A stretch of DNA of 64,000 bases from CAIWHR01 sp963773195 (lineage in GTDB: Bacteria > Pseudomonadota > Gammaproteobacteria > Burkholderiales > Casimicrobiaceae), in NCBI GenBank assembly GCA_963773195.1, contig CAVZAE010000012.1, forward strand, positions 124,001 to 188,000, given 5' to 3'. Under the pieces are notes generated by a model. That model was not told the DNA's origin, made no database searches, and was given only the letters and a program-made list of their open reading frames with translations. A program made the translations under genes and the position numbers. Positions 46,765-56,042 of this stretch are shown in pieces. Position 1 is the first letter of the stretch; every line of letters starts with the position of its first letter.

Positions 46765-47958
46765 TCAGCCCCCGAACAGCGCCAGCGCGCGCGGGCTTCC
46801 GGGCTCGATGTTGACCTCGGAAAGCGCCGCCGCCGTGGCTTGCACCTGCCCGCGGATCGAGGCGAGCGCCGCGTCGTCGAGCGGGCGCCGGTTGTCGTCG
46901 CAAAGCACGCCGTCGAGCGTGTGCGCCATCCGCTTTGCCGCGAGCTTCATCTGATCGAAGACGCGGATGGGATCGGTCACGCGCGGAACGTCGAGCAGGA
47001 ACACGACGCCGGGCGTGGACGCGGCGCGCAGCGCCTCCGCCGTGAACGGCTCGGACCGGTAGTTCGCAAGCGTGTAGTGGACGGCAGCGGTCTCGTCGTC
47101 GATCCATTCGAAGCGGCCGGTGTCGCCCAGCTTGAACCCCGCCGCCTCGGCCACGCCGCGCAAACGAGTTCCGGCGACCGTGGCGGCGCCGGTCTTGAGC
47201 ACGGTCAGGCCGATCTGCACGTCGAGGTCCGCGCAAAGGCGATCGAGCGCCTCGGCGCGCGCCGCTTCGCGCCCGGAATCGGGGGGAACGTAGGCCGCGG
47301 GCAGCGACGAGGCCACACTGCCAGCGAGGCGAGAGAACGCGTCGATCAGATCCTTGCTCGCCGCGCCACCGCGATCGGCGAGCAGCAGGCACGCCGCGAT
47401 TTCGGTAAATGTACCCGGCGTGTCCGAACGCAGGAGCTGCCATTGTCCATCGGCACCGTTCCGACCGAACCAGCGCAGTGGCTTGCCGATTCGCGCGTGG
47501 AGGCCGGCCGCGACCGACCCCGCACTGACCGGATGTACGGGCTGCAGCGTAACGACGCATTCGATGTCGGGATCCGGCAAACGGACGTCGGAGGCGACCG
47601 CGACCGGGCTGATGGGGACGGGTCCTGGTGACGGCGCGGAAAGATCGGTGGTGATGCGCGCCTGGATCTCGAGCGGAGGCTCGTACGCGGCATCGTCGAT
47701 CCCCGCGTCGGCAACGCCCGGCGGGTTCTCGGGCACCGCCGTCGCGACCTCTTCGGCAGGCGCGAGCGTCGGCTCGATGCGCGCGCTGCCGCGCCCGCTG
47801 GCGACACGAGGCGCCGTAGCGGGGTTCGCTCCGTCGGTGTCGCCGAACGCCTCGCGGATCCGACGCCGCACACGGCGCTCCACGAGCCAGTTGTAGATCA
47901 GAACGCCGACGACGAGGGCGACACCGGCGGCGATGAGGCCGAGCTGCAGCGTGGTCAT
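46765..47958 (-). CDS. zipA: Cell division protein ZipA
   Basis: A 397-residue protein with an N-terminal membrane anchor (LQLGLIAAGVALVVGVLIYN) followed by basic WLVERRVRRRIREAF. A long Pro/Ala/Glu-rich linker leads to a C-terminal FtsZ-binding domain from about residue 250 (LDVQIGLTVLKTGAATVAGT, GRFEWIDDETAAVHYTLANY and VFLLDVPRVTDPIRVFDQMK). ZipA ties the FtsZ ring to the membrane. The order smc-zipA-ligA on one strand is typical for betaproteobacteria. Sequence similarity to E. coli ZipA is low outside the anchor and FtsZ domain, so the call leans on gene order. Confidence 0.85.
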   Translation of the reverse strand: MTTLQLGLIAAGVALVVGVLIYNWLVERRVRRRIREAFGDTDGANPATAPRVASGRGSARIEPTLAPAEEVATAVPENPPGVADAGIDDAAYEPPLEIQARITTDLSAPSPGPVPISPVAVASDVRLPDPDIECVVTLQPVHPVSAGSVAAGLHARIGKPLRWFGRNGADGQWQLLRSDTPGTFTEIAACLLLADRGGAASKDLIDAFSRLAGSVASSLPAAYVPPDSGREAARAEALDRLCADLDVQIGLTVLKTGAATVAGTRLRGVAEAAGFKLGDTGRFEWIDDETAAVHYTLANYRSEPFTAEALRAASTPGVVFLLDVPRVTDPIRVFDQMKLAAKRMAHTLDGVLCDDNRRPLDDAALASIRGQVQATAAALSEVNIEPGSPRALALFGG

Positions 47959-48026
47959 GCGAATCCCGGGAAGACGCGAGAAATTATAGCGCTGCGCCGA
48001 TCGATAGACGGCGCTTCTCGCGCGTG

Positions 48027-51000
48027 TCAGGCCGCCTTCGCTCCGGATCCGGCGAGCTCGATGGCCTCGGCAATGTCGACCGCGACCACCCGCGACACAC
48101 CCGGCTCCGGCATCGTGATGCCGATGAGCTGGCCCGCCATCTCCATCGTGATCTTGTTGTGCGAGATGAACACGAACTGCGTCTCGCCGGCCATCGCCGT
48201 GACCATCCGGCAGAAACGGCCGGTGTTCGGATCGTCGAGCGGCGCATCGACCTCGTCCAGCAGACAGAAGGGCGCGGGGTTGAGCTGAAACAGCGCGAAC
48301 ACAAGCGAGATAGCGGTCAGCGCCTTCTCTCCCCCCGAGAGCAGGTGGATCGACGTGTTGCGCTTGCCCGGTGGCTGCGCGACAACCTGCACACCGGAAT
48401 CGAGGATCTCCTCGCCGGTCAACAGCAGGCGTGCCTGACCGCCGCCGAAAAGCGCGGGAAACAGCTTCGCGAAGTTCTGGTTGACCGCTTCGAAGGTCTG
48501 TTGCAGCAGGTGGCGCGATTCGCGGTCGATCTGGCGGATCGCGCTTTCGAGCGTCGCCATCGCCTCGGTCAGGTCGGCCGCTTGCGCGTCGAGGTACTGC
48601 TTCCGCTCCTGCGCGAGCGCAAGCTCGTCCAAGGCCGCGAGATTGACCGCGCCGAGGCCCTCGATCGCCGCCTGGAGCCGCTCGAGTTCGGGCGCGAGCC
48701 CCGTCTTGCTCCCGAATGCCTTGAGCTCCACCGGGAGCGCTGCGAGATCGGCGCCCGCCTCGGCCAGCTGCGCGGTGAACTGATCTTCCGACAAGGCGGC
48801 CGCCTGCTCCTTGAGCCGCATCTCCTCGATCTTCGCGCGCGCGGGATCGAGCTTCTGCATCGCCGCGAGCCGAGCTTCATCGGCCGCACGGAGTTCCGCC
48901 CCGAGGCCTTCCAGACGGTCGCGCGCCGCCGCCAGCGCCTGTTCCGCTTCAACCCGCAGCGTGAGCTGGCGCTGCAGCGCCTCCTCGACGGGCGTCCAGT
49001 CGATCGCGGCCCGCTCGGTGCCAAGCTGGGCAAGCAGTCCCTGCTGCTGGGTCACCTGCGCCGCCAGCGATTCGCGCCGGTGCTCGAGCTCCGCGAGGCG
49101 GTCGCCGCAGCTTCGCTCTGCGAACGTGGCCTCCTGCGAGGCGCGCTCGGCCGCGCGCACGCGCTCGCGCGCTTTCGTCTGCGCGACTTCCGCTTCGTTG
49201 CGCGCATGCCGCGCGGCATCGCGCTTGACCATCTCGTCGTGTAATGCCGATTGCGCTTCGGCCAGCTCGCCGCCGGTCGCGCGCGAGCGCTCCTGCTCAC
49301 CCCCCTCGTCTGCTGCGATGCCAGACAACTCTTCGCCGATCTGCGCGCGGCGTTTTTCCGCGGCGTCGGCGGTCTGCTTGAGCTGCAGGAGCTCGAGCTC
49401 CAGATCATGGCAGCGGCGCTGCTGCGACGAGAACGCAATGCTTTCGGCGTGATAGGCGTCCTGCGAGGTCGTGAGGTCCGCGTCGATCGCGGCAAGCGCG
49501 TCGCGCTCAGCGTCGGCCGTCGCCCGGGCGCCGGTGACGGCATGCGCCAGCTCGGCCAGCTCGCGCTGCCGCGCGAGCACGCCGTGGAGCTCGCTGTCGG
49601 GCGCGAAGAAGCTCACCGCCTGACCATTGACCACGTGTCCCTGCGGCGTGACGAAGGATTCGCCCGCGCCTAAGCCGCCACGGTCCGCGAGCGCCGAGGC
49701 GAGGCTGTCGCGGCAACGGACGCCGGCGAGCCAGTCGGCCAGGAGCCGCTCGACGCCCGGCCGTGCCGCGCGCACTTTGCCCAGCAGCGCGTCGTTCGGG
49801 GCGGAGGTCGTGGGCCCCGCCGTCCCCGGCGCGTAGACCGCCATCCGACCCGGCGGTACGCCGCCGGTCCAGCTCGTCACCGCGTCGAGCCGCTCGAGCT
49901 CGATGGCCTCGAGCCGTTCACGCAGTACGGCCTCGAGCGCGTCCTCCCAGCCGGGTTCGAGATCGAGTCCTTGCCACAGGCGGTGCGCTCGCGCGAGGCC
50001 ATGCTCTTCCTGCCACTTGGTCGTGTCCTTGCCTTCGGGGATCTTGGCCTGCAGCGCGGCGAGCGCCTGCGCGCGCGCGTCGAGGTCGGCGAGCCGTGCG
50101 GCACTTTCGCGCGCCGTCTCGGCTGCTGTGCGCTGGCGTTCCTGCAGATCCTGGACCGATGTCCGGAGTGCACCCACCGCCTGTTCCTTCGTGCCGAGCT
50201 CGCCGGTTTCCTGCGCGAGTTGCTCCTCGACCTCGGCAATCGAGCCGGTCACCGGCGCGGCCAGCGACTGCTGCTCGGCTTCGAGGCGCTCACGCCGCTG
50301 GGCGAGCTGCGCAAGCGCGTTGGCGTGATGCTCGCGGCGCGTCTCACCGACGCGGATCGCCTGCTCCCCCTGCGCGATCCGTTCGGAGAGCTCGGCCACC
50401 ACCGCTTCGGCCTGCCGCAGCGACTCGTCGACCGCAGGCAGTGCGGCGGCCGCCGCCTGCTCGTCGATGCCCGCCGCTTCGCGCGCGGCCTGCGCCTCCG
50501 CGAGGGAGGCCTCGAGAGCCTTACGCTCGTCCGCGAGCGCGGCCTCTTGTCCCGAAAGCGCCCCGAGTTGCTCGGTGAGCTGCGCCGCCTGCTGCGAGAT
50601 CCGGGTCTCGGATTCGCGCGCAAACGTGAGCTGCTGCTCGAGGCGCGTCACCTCGGCATTGGCCTCGTAGTAGGCCCCCTGCTTTTCGTGCAGGGCATCG
50701 CCGGCCGCATAGTGGTCGGCGCGCAACGCCTCCTGCCTGGCCTCGGCCGCGCGAACGTCCGCCTGCACTGCCTCGAAGGCGACGGTCAGGCTCGCGATTG
50801 CGCCCGCGTGCCGCTCCCGCGCTGTGGCCGCGTCCTGCTGCTTCGAGAACCACTGCAGGTGCTGCACCTGCTTCAAGCGTGCCTCGTGCTCGCGATACTC
50901 GGTCGCGATCCTGGCCTGCGCGTCCAGCTTCTCGAGCTGGCTCGCGAGCTCGACACGGATGTCCTCGACTCGGGAGAGGTTGTCGCGCGCGTCGGCCAGG

Positions 51001-51548
51001 CGTCCTTCCGTCTCCTTGCGCCGTTCCTTGTATTTCGAGACGCCGGCCGCCTCCTCGAGGAAGACGCGCAGTTCTTCGGGCTTCGCCTCGATGACCCGGG
51101 AGATCATCCCCTGCTCGATGATCGCGTAGGCACGCGGTCCGAGCCCGGTGCCGAGGAAAAGGTCGTGGATATCCCGGCGGCGCACTGGGATGTTGTTGAT
51201 GTAGTAAGTCGAGTCGCCATCGCGCGTCAGCACGCGCTTGATCGAGAGCTCGGCATACTGGCCCCACTGGCCGCCGATGCGCCCGGTGCTGTTGTCGAAG
51301 AAGAGCTCGACCGAGGCGCGACCGACGGGCGGCCGCTCGCCGGCGCCGTTGAAGATGACGTCCTGCATCGATTCGCCGCGCAGCGCGGATGCCTTCGATT
51401 CGCCCAGCACCCAGCGAACGGCGTCGATGACGTTCGACTTGCCGCAACCGTTGGGACCGACGATGCCGACGAGCTTGCCGGGCGTGCCGATGGTCGTGGG
51501 GTCGACGAACGACTTGAACCCGGCGAGCTTGATCTGGGTGAGGCGCAA
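48027..51548 (-). CDS. smc: Chromosome segregation protein SMC
   Basis: The start is taken as the TTG at 51548 (M-R-L-T-Q-I-K-L-A-G-F-K-S-F), which gives 1173 residues; the ATGs upstream give a non-family leader. The N-terminal ATPase half has the Walker A GPNGCGKSNVIDAVRWVLGE. Two long coiled-coil arms flank a hinge near residues 500-650 (GLARAHRLWQGLDLEPGWED). The C-terminal half has the signature LLSGGEKALTAISLVFALFQ, then Walker B FCLLDEVDAPLDD. SMC dimerises at the hinge and, with ScpAB, condenses and separates chromosomes. No ribosome site is obvious before the TTG. Confidence 0.96.
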   Translation of the reverse strand: MRLTQIKLAGFKSFVDPTTIGTPGKLVGIVGPNGCGKSNVIDAVRWVLGESKASALRGESMQDVIFNGAGERPPVGRASVELFFDNSTGRIGGQWGQYAELSIKRVLTRDGDSTYYINNIPVRRRDIHDLFLGTGLGPRAYAIIEQGMISRVIEAKPEELRVFLEEAAGVSKYKERRKETEGRLADARDNLSRVEDIRVELASQLEKLDAQARIATEYREHEARLKQVQHLQWFSKQQDAATARERHAGAIASLTVAFEAVQADVRAAEARQEALRADHYAAGDALHEKQGAYYEANAEVTRLEQQLTFARESETRISQQAAQLTEQLGALSGQEAALADERKALEASLAEAQAAREAAGIDEQAAAAALPAVDESLRQAEAVVAELSERIAQGEQAIRVGETRREHHANALAQLAQRRERLEAEQQSLAAPVTGSIAEVEEQLAQETGELGTKEQAVGALRTSVQDLQERQRTAAETARESAARLADLDARAQALAALQAKIPEGKDTTKWQEEHGLARAHRLWQGLDLEPGWEDALEAVLRERLEAIELERLDAVTSWTGGVPPGRMAVYAPGTAGPTTSAPNDALLGKVRAARPGVERLLADWLAGVRCRDSLASALADRGGLGAGESFVTPQGHVVNGQAVSFFAPDSELHGVLARQRELAELAHAVTGARATADAERDALAAIDADLTTSQDAYHAESIAFSSQQRRCHDLELELLQLKQTADAAEKRRAQIGEELSGIAADEGGEQERSRATGGELAEAQSALHDEMVKRDAARHARNEAEVAQTKARERVRAAERASQEATFAERSCGDRLAELEHRRESLAAQVTQQQGLLAQLGTERAAIDWTPVEEALQRQLTLRVEAEQALAAARDRLEGLGAELRAADEARLAAMQKLDPARAKIEEMRLKEQAAALSEDQFTAQLAEAGADLAALPVELKAFGSKTGLAPELERLQAAIEGLGAVNLAALDELALAQERKQYLDAQAADLTEAMATLESAIRQIDRESRHLLQQTFEAVNQNFAKLFPALFGGGQARLLLTGEEILDSGVQVVAQPPGKRNTSIHLLSGGEKALTAISLVFALFQLNPAPFCLLDEVDAPLDDPNTGRFCRMVTAMAGETQFVFISHNKITMEMAGQLIGITMPEPGVSRVVAVDIAEAIELAGSGAKAA

Positions 51549-51944
51549 TTGGGAACCGGAGCGGCGGACGAAAACTTGGGCTTCAAGCCACCGGACGCGC
51601 CGGCGTTGTTGTCGGGTCGGGCAACGGAGGATGCGCGCCATCGACCCAGGACAGCAGCATCCGCACCGCCGGAAATTATAGCCGATTCGCGCGCCATTTT
51701 TCGAGAACTCGCGTCGCTCCACGCGCGCGGCGCGGGCGTCTGCGGCGTGCCGATGCGCGTGCAGCGTCGCTTCACCGGATCGGCGCCATGGATACGATTC
51801 CACTCGTCTTTCATCGGCACGTCCGGCCCCCGACGCCGCGCGACAGTACGGGCGACCTCTCGAGTGATCGCGCAGATCGCCTGCAGCACTTTCCTGCGGC
51901 GTTTCCGCCCCCGCTCGAGAGCGACCTGCGGGAGCGGCTACGCT
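51549..51944. other. Gene-free stretch of 396 bases
   Basis: No frame here looks coding in either direction. It holds the upstream side of smc and the downstream side of the peptide ABC operon. No clear terminator or repeat was seen. Confidence 0.5.
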
Positions 51945-52980
51945 TCAGCCGACCTGCGCCGCCGTCGCATCGATGCGACCTTCCTCGACGGCGTGACACG
52001 CCGCCTCGCCGCCGCCGGGCGCGCTGCGCAGCAGTGGCCGCTCCCTCCGGCACCGGTCGTTCGCATACGCGCAGCGCGGGTGGAAGGCACAGCCTGCGGG
52101 CGGGTCGAGCGGATTCGGCACCTCCCCGGCGACCGCGGTGCGCGCTTTGCCGGTCATCGCGAGATCGGGGACGGCGGCGAGCAGCATTCGCGTGTACGGA
52201 TGCTGCGGCCGCGCGAACAGGCGGCGCGTCGGCGCGAGCTCGACGATGCGGCCCAGATACATCACGCCGACGCGATCGGCGATGTGATGGACGACCGCAA
52301 GGTTGTGCGAGATGAAGAGATAGGTGAGCCCCATTCTCCGCTGCAGGTCGCGCATCAGGTTCAGGACCTGCGCCTGCACGGACACATCGAGCGCGGACGT
52401 GGGTTCGTCGCAGACGAGGAAGCGGGGTTCGGTCGAAAGCGCGCGGGCGATCGAGATGCGTTGCCTCTGGCCGCCCGAGAACTGGTGCGGATACTTGGTG
52501 CGATCGGCGGCGGCGAGCCCGACTTGCGCAAGCAGTGCCCCGACACGCTCGGCGACCTCGCTCCGACCGATCCCCGGCTCTTGCGCGCGGATCGGCTCGG
52601 CCACGATGTCGTCGATCCTCCAGCGTGGATTCAGGCTCGCATAGGGATCCTGGAATATCATCTGCATGCCGCGCCGCGCCGCCCGCTGTTCGCCGGCCCG
52701 CGGCCGACGCCACGCCTTCGCCCACGAGCGCCGTGCCGTCGAACGCGATCGTCCCGCGCGTCGGCTCGTGCAGCCCGACGATGAGCCGCGCGACCGTCGA
52801 CTTGCCGCAACCCGACTCTCCGACGAGTCCTAGCGTCTCGCCCTTCGCGATCGCCAGCGTGACGCCGTCGACCGCGGTGAGCAGCGCGCGCGGCCGCCGC
52901 TCGAGCATGCGCTCGAGCCAGGGCGGCGAGACGTCGAACGTCTTGGCGACATCGGTCAGCGCGAGCAGGGTGTCCGCCAT
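51945..52980 (-). CDS. Peptide ABC transporter ATP-binding protein (DppF type), one frameshift
   Basis: The front frame has MADTLLALTDVAKTFDVSPP and the Walker A GESGCGKSTVARLIVG. The back frame resumes AGEQRAARRGMQMIFQDPYA and contains Q-loop, signature SGGQRQRISIARAL, Walker B RFLVCDEPTSALD, the switch histidine in YLFISHNLAVVHH and the oligopeptide-type C-terminus with CAFHPRCAYAND. The two join near 52694-52699 if one G of a GGGCC is dropped, giving about 344 residues. It is the last gene of the operon and would pair with the DppD-type ATPase to power the permeases encoded upstream. Confidence 0.85.
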
Positions 52981-52986
52981 CTCGGT

Positions 52987-53970
52987 TCAGGTTCTCGTCT
53001 GTGGACGCCAGCAGGCCGCATACGTCGCGCCCGTCCTTTCCAGCACCGGAAGATCTTGCCGGCATTTGCCGATGGCATGGGTGCAGCGGGGATGGAATGC
53101 GCACCCGCCCGGCACGGCGTCGAGTCGCGGCATCGCCCCGTCGATCTGGGCGAGCCGCGTCCGTTCCTCGATGATGGAGGGTATCGAGCCCATGAGGCCG
53201 ATCGTGTACGGATGCGCCGGCCGGTGGATGACGTCGGCGACGGGACCGATTTCCACGATGCGACCTGCATACATCACGGCGACGCGATCGGCCGTTTCGG
53301 CGATGACGCCCATGTCGTGGGTCACGAGCATCACGGCAGTGCCGTGTTCGCGGCACAGTCGCTTGAGCAGCTGGATGATCTGCGCCTGGATTGAGACATC
53401 CAGCGCCGTCGTCGGCTCGTCGGCGACGATGAGCCGTGGTTTCGCCGCGAGCGCAAGCGCGATCACCACGCGCTGGCGCATGCCGCCCGAAAACTGATGC
53501 GGATAGTGGTCGATCCGCCGTGCCGCCGCCTGGATCCCCACTTCCTCAAGCAGCGCTATCGCTTGCGCACGCGCCTGCGCGGCCGACAGCGGCAAGTGCG
53601 TGCGCATCGTTTCGACGAGCTGCCGCCCGATCGTGTAGAGCGGGTTCAACGAGGTCAGCGGATCCTGGAACACGGCACCGATCTCGCGGCCGCGGATCCG
53701 CCGCATTGCCTCTTCCGGAAGGTTGTCGATGCGCCGGCCAGAGAGCCGGATTTCGCCACCGGCGATGCGCCCCGGCGGATCGATGAGACCGATCACCGCT
53801 GAACCGGTCACCGACTTGCCGGCGCCGGACTCGCCGACGACGCCCAGCACCTCCCCCGCGGCGATCGCAAATGAGATGCCGTTGACGGCGTGGAGCGTTC
53901 CGTGGCGCGTCGGAAACTCGACGCGCAGCGCCTCCACCGTGAGCAGCGCTTCTGCAGCGGCCCCGCTCAT
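52987..53970 (-). CDS. Peptide ABC transporter ATP-binding protein (DppD type)
   Basis: A full-length 327-residue ATPase. Walker A is GESGAGKSVTGSAVIGLI, the Q-loop GAVFQDPLTSLNPLYTIG, signature SGGMRQRVVIALAL, Walker B RLIVADEPTTALD and switch VMLVTHDMGVIAE. The C-terminal oligopeptide domain has CAFHPRCTHAIGKC with the four cysteine-type motif. It lies six bases before the DppF-type gene and nine bases after the DppC-type permease gene. It would hydrolyse ATP on the inner face of the membrane for the transporter of this operon. Confidence 0.93.
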   Translation of the reverse strand: MSGAAAEALLTVEALRVEFPTRHGTLHAVNGISFAIAAGEVLGVVGESGAGKSVTGSAVIGLIDPPGRIAGGEIRLSGRRIDNLPEEAMRRIRGREIGAVFQDPLTSLNPLYTIGRQLVETMRTHLPLSAAQARAQAIALLEEVGIQAAARRIDHYPHQFSGGMRQRVVIALALAAKPRLIVADEPTTALDVSIQAQIIQLLKRLCREHGTAVMLVTHDMGVIAETADRVAVMYAGRIVEIGPVADVIHRPAHPYTIGLMGSIPSIIEERTRLAQIDGAMPRLDAVPGGCAFHPRCTHAIGKCRQDLPVLERTGATYAACWRPQTRT

Positions 53971-53979
53971 CGCGCGCCG

Positions 53980-54940
53980 CTAGCGCAGCTTCGGGTTGAG
54001 CGCATCGCGCAGCCAGTCGCCCAGCAGGTTGATCGACAGCACCATGATCACGAGGGCGGCGCCCGGGAACACCGTGATCCACCATTCGCCCGAGAACAGG
54101 AAGTCGTTGCCGACGCGGATCAGCGTTCCGAGCGAAGGCTGCGTCGGGGGCACGCCGACGCCAAGGAACGACAGCGTCGCCTCGGTCACGATCGCCGTCG
54201 CGATGTTGATCGTCGCCAGCACGAGCACCGGCCCGAGCACGTTCGGCAGCAAATGGCGCCGCATGATGCCGAGCGGCGGAATGCCGATTACGCGCGCGGC
54301 CTGCACGTACTCGCGGCTCTTCTCGACCATCGTCGAGCCGCGGACCGTTCGCGCGTACTGCACCCAGTTGGCCGCGGCGATCGCGAGGACGAGCACGACG
54401 AGCGCGACGTTCGCATGCGCGTCGCGCGGCAGCATCGCTCGTGCCACGCCGTCGATCAGGAGCGCGATCAGGATCGCCGGAAACGAGAGCTGCACGTCGG
54501 CGACGCGCATGATGAAGGCGTCGAGCTTGCCGCCCGCGTAGCCGGCTACGAGGCCGAGCGCAACGCCCAGGACGACGGCGAGTGCCACCGAGAGCAAGCC
54601 GACCAGCAAGGAAATCCGGGCGCCGAACATGATCGCCGACAGCACGTCGCGTCCCTGGTCGTCCGTCCCGAGCAGGTAGCCTGGTCTTCGCGCCCGCGAG
54701 CCAGGCCGGCGGAGCGAGTGCATCGGAAAGGTTGAGCGTCGCCAGGTCGAACGGGTTGTGCGGCGCGACCCATGGCGCGAAGAGCGAGGCGAAGAGACAG
54801 AGCGCAAGCACGGCGGCCGATACCATCGCCACCGGGCTGTGCCGGAAGCTCCACGCGACGTCACCGCGCCAGACGATGGCGAGACGGCCGCCGAGCGTGG
54901 CGCGCGTACCGGCCTCCGTCAGCGGCGCCGAATCGTTCAT
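53980..54940 (-). CDS. Peptide ABC transporter permease (DppC type), one frameshift
   Basis: The start at 54940 (MNDSAPLTEAGTRATLGGRL) leads into a first membrane helix (SAAVLALCLFASLFAPWVAP). Near 54680-54684 the frame moves; removing one A from ACC-A-GGC restores K-T-G-Y-L-L-G-T-D-D-Q-G. After it come five more helices and the inner-membrane EAA loop (REYVQAARVIGIPPLGIMRR), then WWITVFPGAALVIMVLSINL and the end LRDALNPKLR. Corrected length is about 319 residues. It pairs with the DppB-type permease encoded at the start of this operon, three genes upstream. Confidence 0.85.
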
Positions 54941-54941
54941 C

Positions 54942-56024
54942 TCACGGCGCAAGTCGCGCGAGCGCCGCCAGCGCCGCGGTCCGCGCCTGCGCGAGCACCT
55001 GCGCCTTCCATTCGTCGGCGTCGATGTAGAACGCATCGCGCATTTGCCGGCGGATCGTGGCGCGAAGACCTGCCGGCGCGTCCGGATGGTTGTGCAGCCA
55101 GTGATCGGCGCGCAGCACGCCAAGCATGTCGCGCAACGGAAGGGTTCCGTACTCGAGGGCAATCGACGCGTAAGGAATGGCCGGGCACTCGTCTGCGATC
55201 GCACCGCCGTTGATGCCGACGAGCGGTGCCGAGCTCGAGGTGCCGTCGAGGAACGAAGTCACGTCCTGACCCCACCATTCGCGCGTGCGGCCGATGTCGG
55301 CAGCGTCGGCGCGACCGTTGTAGATCTTCTCGCCATGGCCGCGCGGGCCCAGGCCGGTGTGGAAGTCGATGACCGCAAGCTGTTTGCGTCTCGCGGCATG
55401 CTGCCGGAGCACGGCGCGCAGCGTGCCGTTGCTCCAAGTCGGCTTCGTCCCGCCGAAGAACACACCGTCCGGGTATGCGTATTGACCGCCCGACATGGCC
55501 GTCTGAAACGCGGGCTCCCCGTGCTTGGCGATCCACGCGCCAAGCTGTGCCTCGATGGCCGGCGGGGGTGGCCAGGTGGCGGGGAGGAGGAGTGCGTGGA
55601 TCTCGGCGTACGCGGCGTTGACCGGCGCGGGCGCCGTGAAATCCCTGAAATTGCGGTTGAGGTCGACGTTGTCTTCGTTGACGCGGCGGCCGTACGAGAA
55701 GCCATGCGGATTGAGCGCATGGACGAAGAGTACGGCCGCGCGGGCGTTGTCGATCGCGTGCAGAAAACCATCATCGCGCAGGAACGCCGTCTGGCAACCC
55801 GCGCCGCAGTGGCCCTCGACGCCATGCGTCGCCGACCACAGGATCAGCAGGCCCGGCGCCGCCGCATCGCCGGCCAGCGCCACGTCCATGGCGAGTGTCT
55901 CGCCTTCGGCGCCGCGCAGATCGGGTAACACATGCGACTCGACCGGCAGCCCGCGTGCTCGGGCGGCGGCAAGGAAGCGTTCGCGCGCCTCCGCATAGTT
56001 TCTCGAAAAGGCGGCGGCATCCAT
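54942..56024 (-). CDS. M14-like zinc metallopeptidase (DUF2817)
   Basis: A 360-residue protein of the DUF2817 branch of carboxypeptidase-like M14 enzymes. Zinc ligands are suggested by SATHGVEGHCGAG (first His/Glu) and, further on, the conserved histidine in VIDFHTGLGPRG. Other landmarks are LFVHALNPHGFSYGRRVNED, NVDLNRNFRDF and IALEYGTLPLRDMLGVLRAD, with the catalytic glutamate probably in that last block. There is no signal peptide, so it should act in the cytoplasm. It sits inside the ABC operon between a permease and an M20 gene, which fits trimming of imported peptides or amides. Confidence 0.85.
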   Translation of the reverse strand: MDAAAFSRNYAEARERFLAAARARGLPVESHVLPDLRGAEGETLAMDVALAGDAAAPGLLILWSATHGVEGHCGAGCQTAFLRDDGFLHAIDNARAAVLFVHALNPHGFSYGRRVNEDNVDLNRNFRDFTAPAPVNAAYAEIHALLLPATWPPPPAIEAQLGAWIAKHGEPAFQTAMSGGQYAYPDGVFFGGTKPTWSNGTLRAVLRQHAARRKQLAVIDFHTGLGPRGHGEKIYNGRADAADIGRTREWWGQDVTSFLDGTSSSAPLVGINGGAIADECPAIPYASIALEYGTLPLRDMLGVLRADHWLHNHPDAPAGLRATIRRQMRDAFYIDADEWKAQVLAQARTAALAALARLAP

Positions 56025-56042
56025 TGCGACAACCGCGACGGC

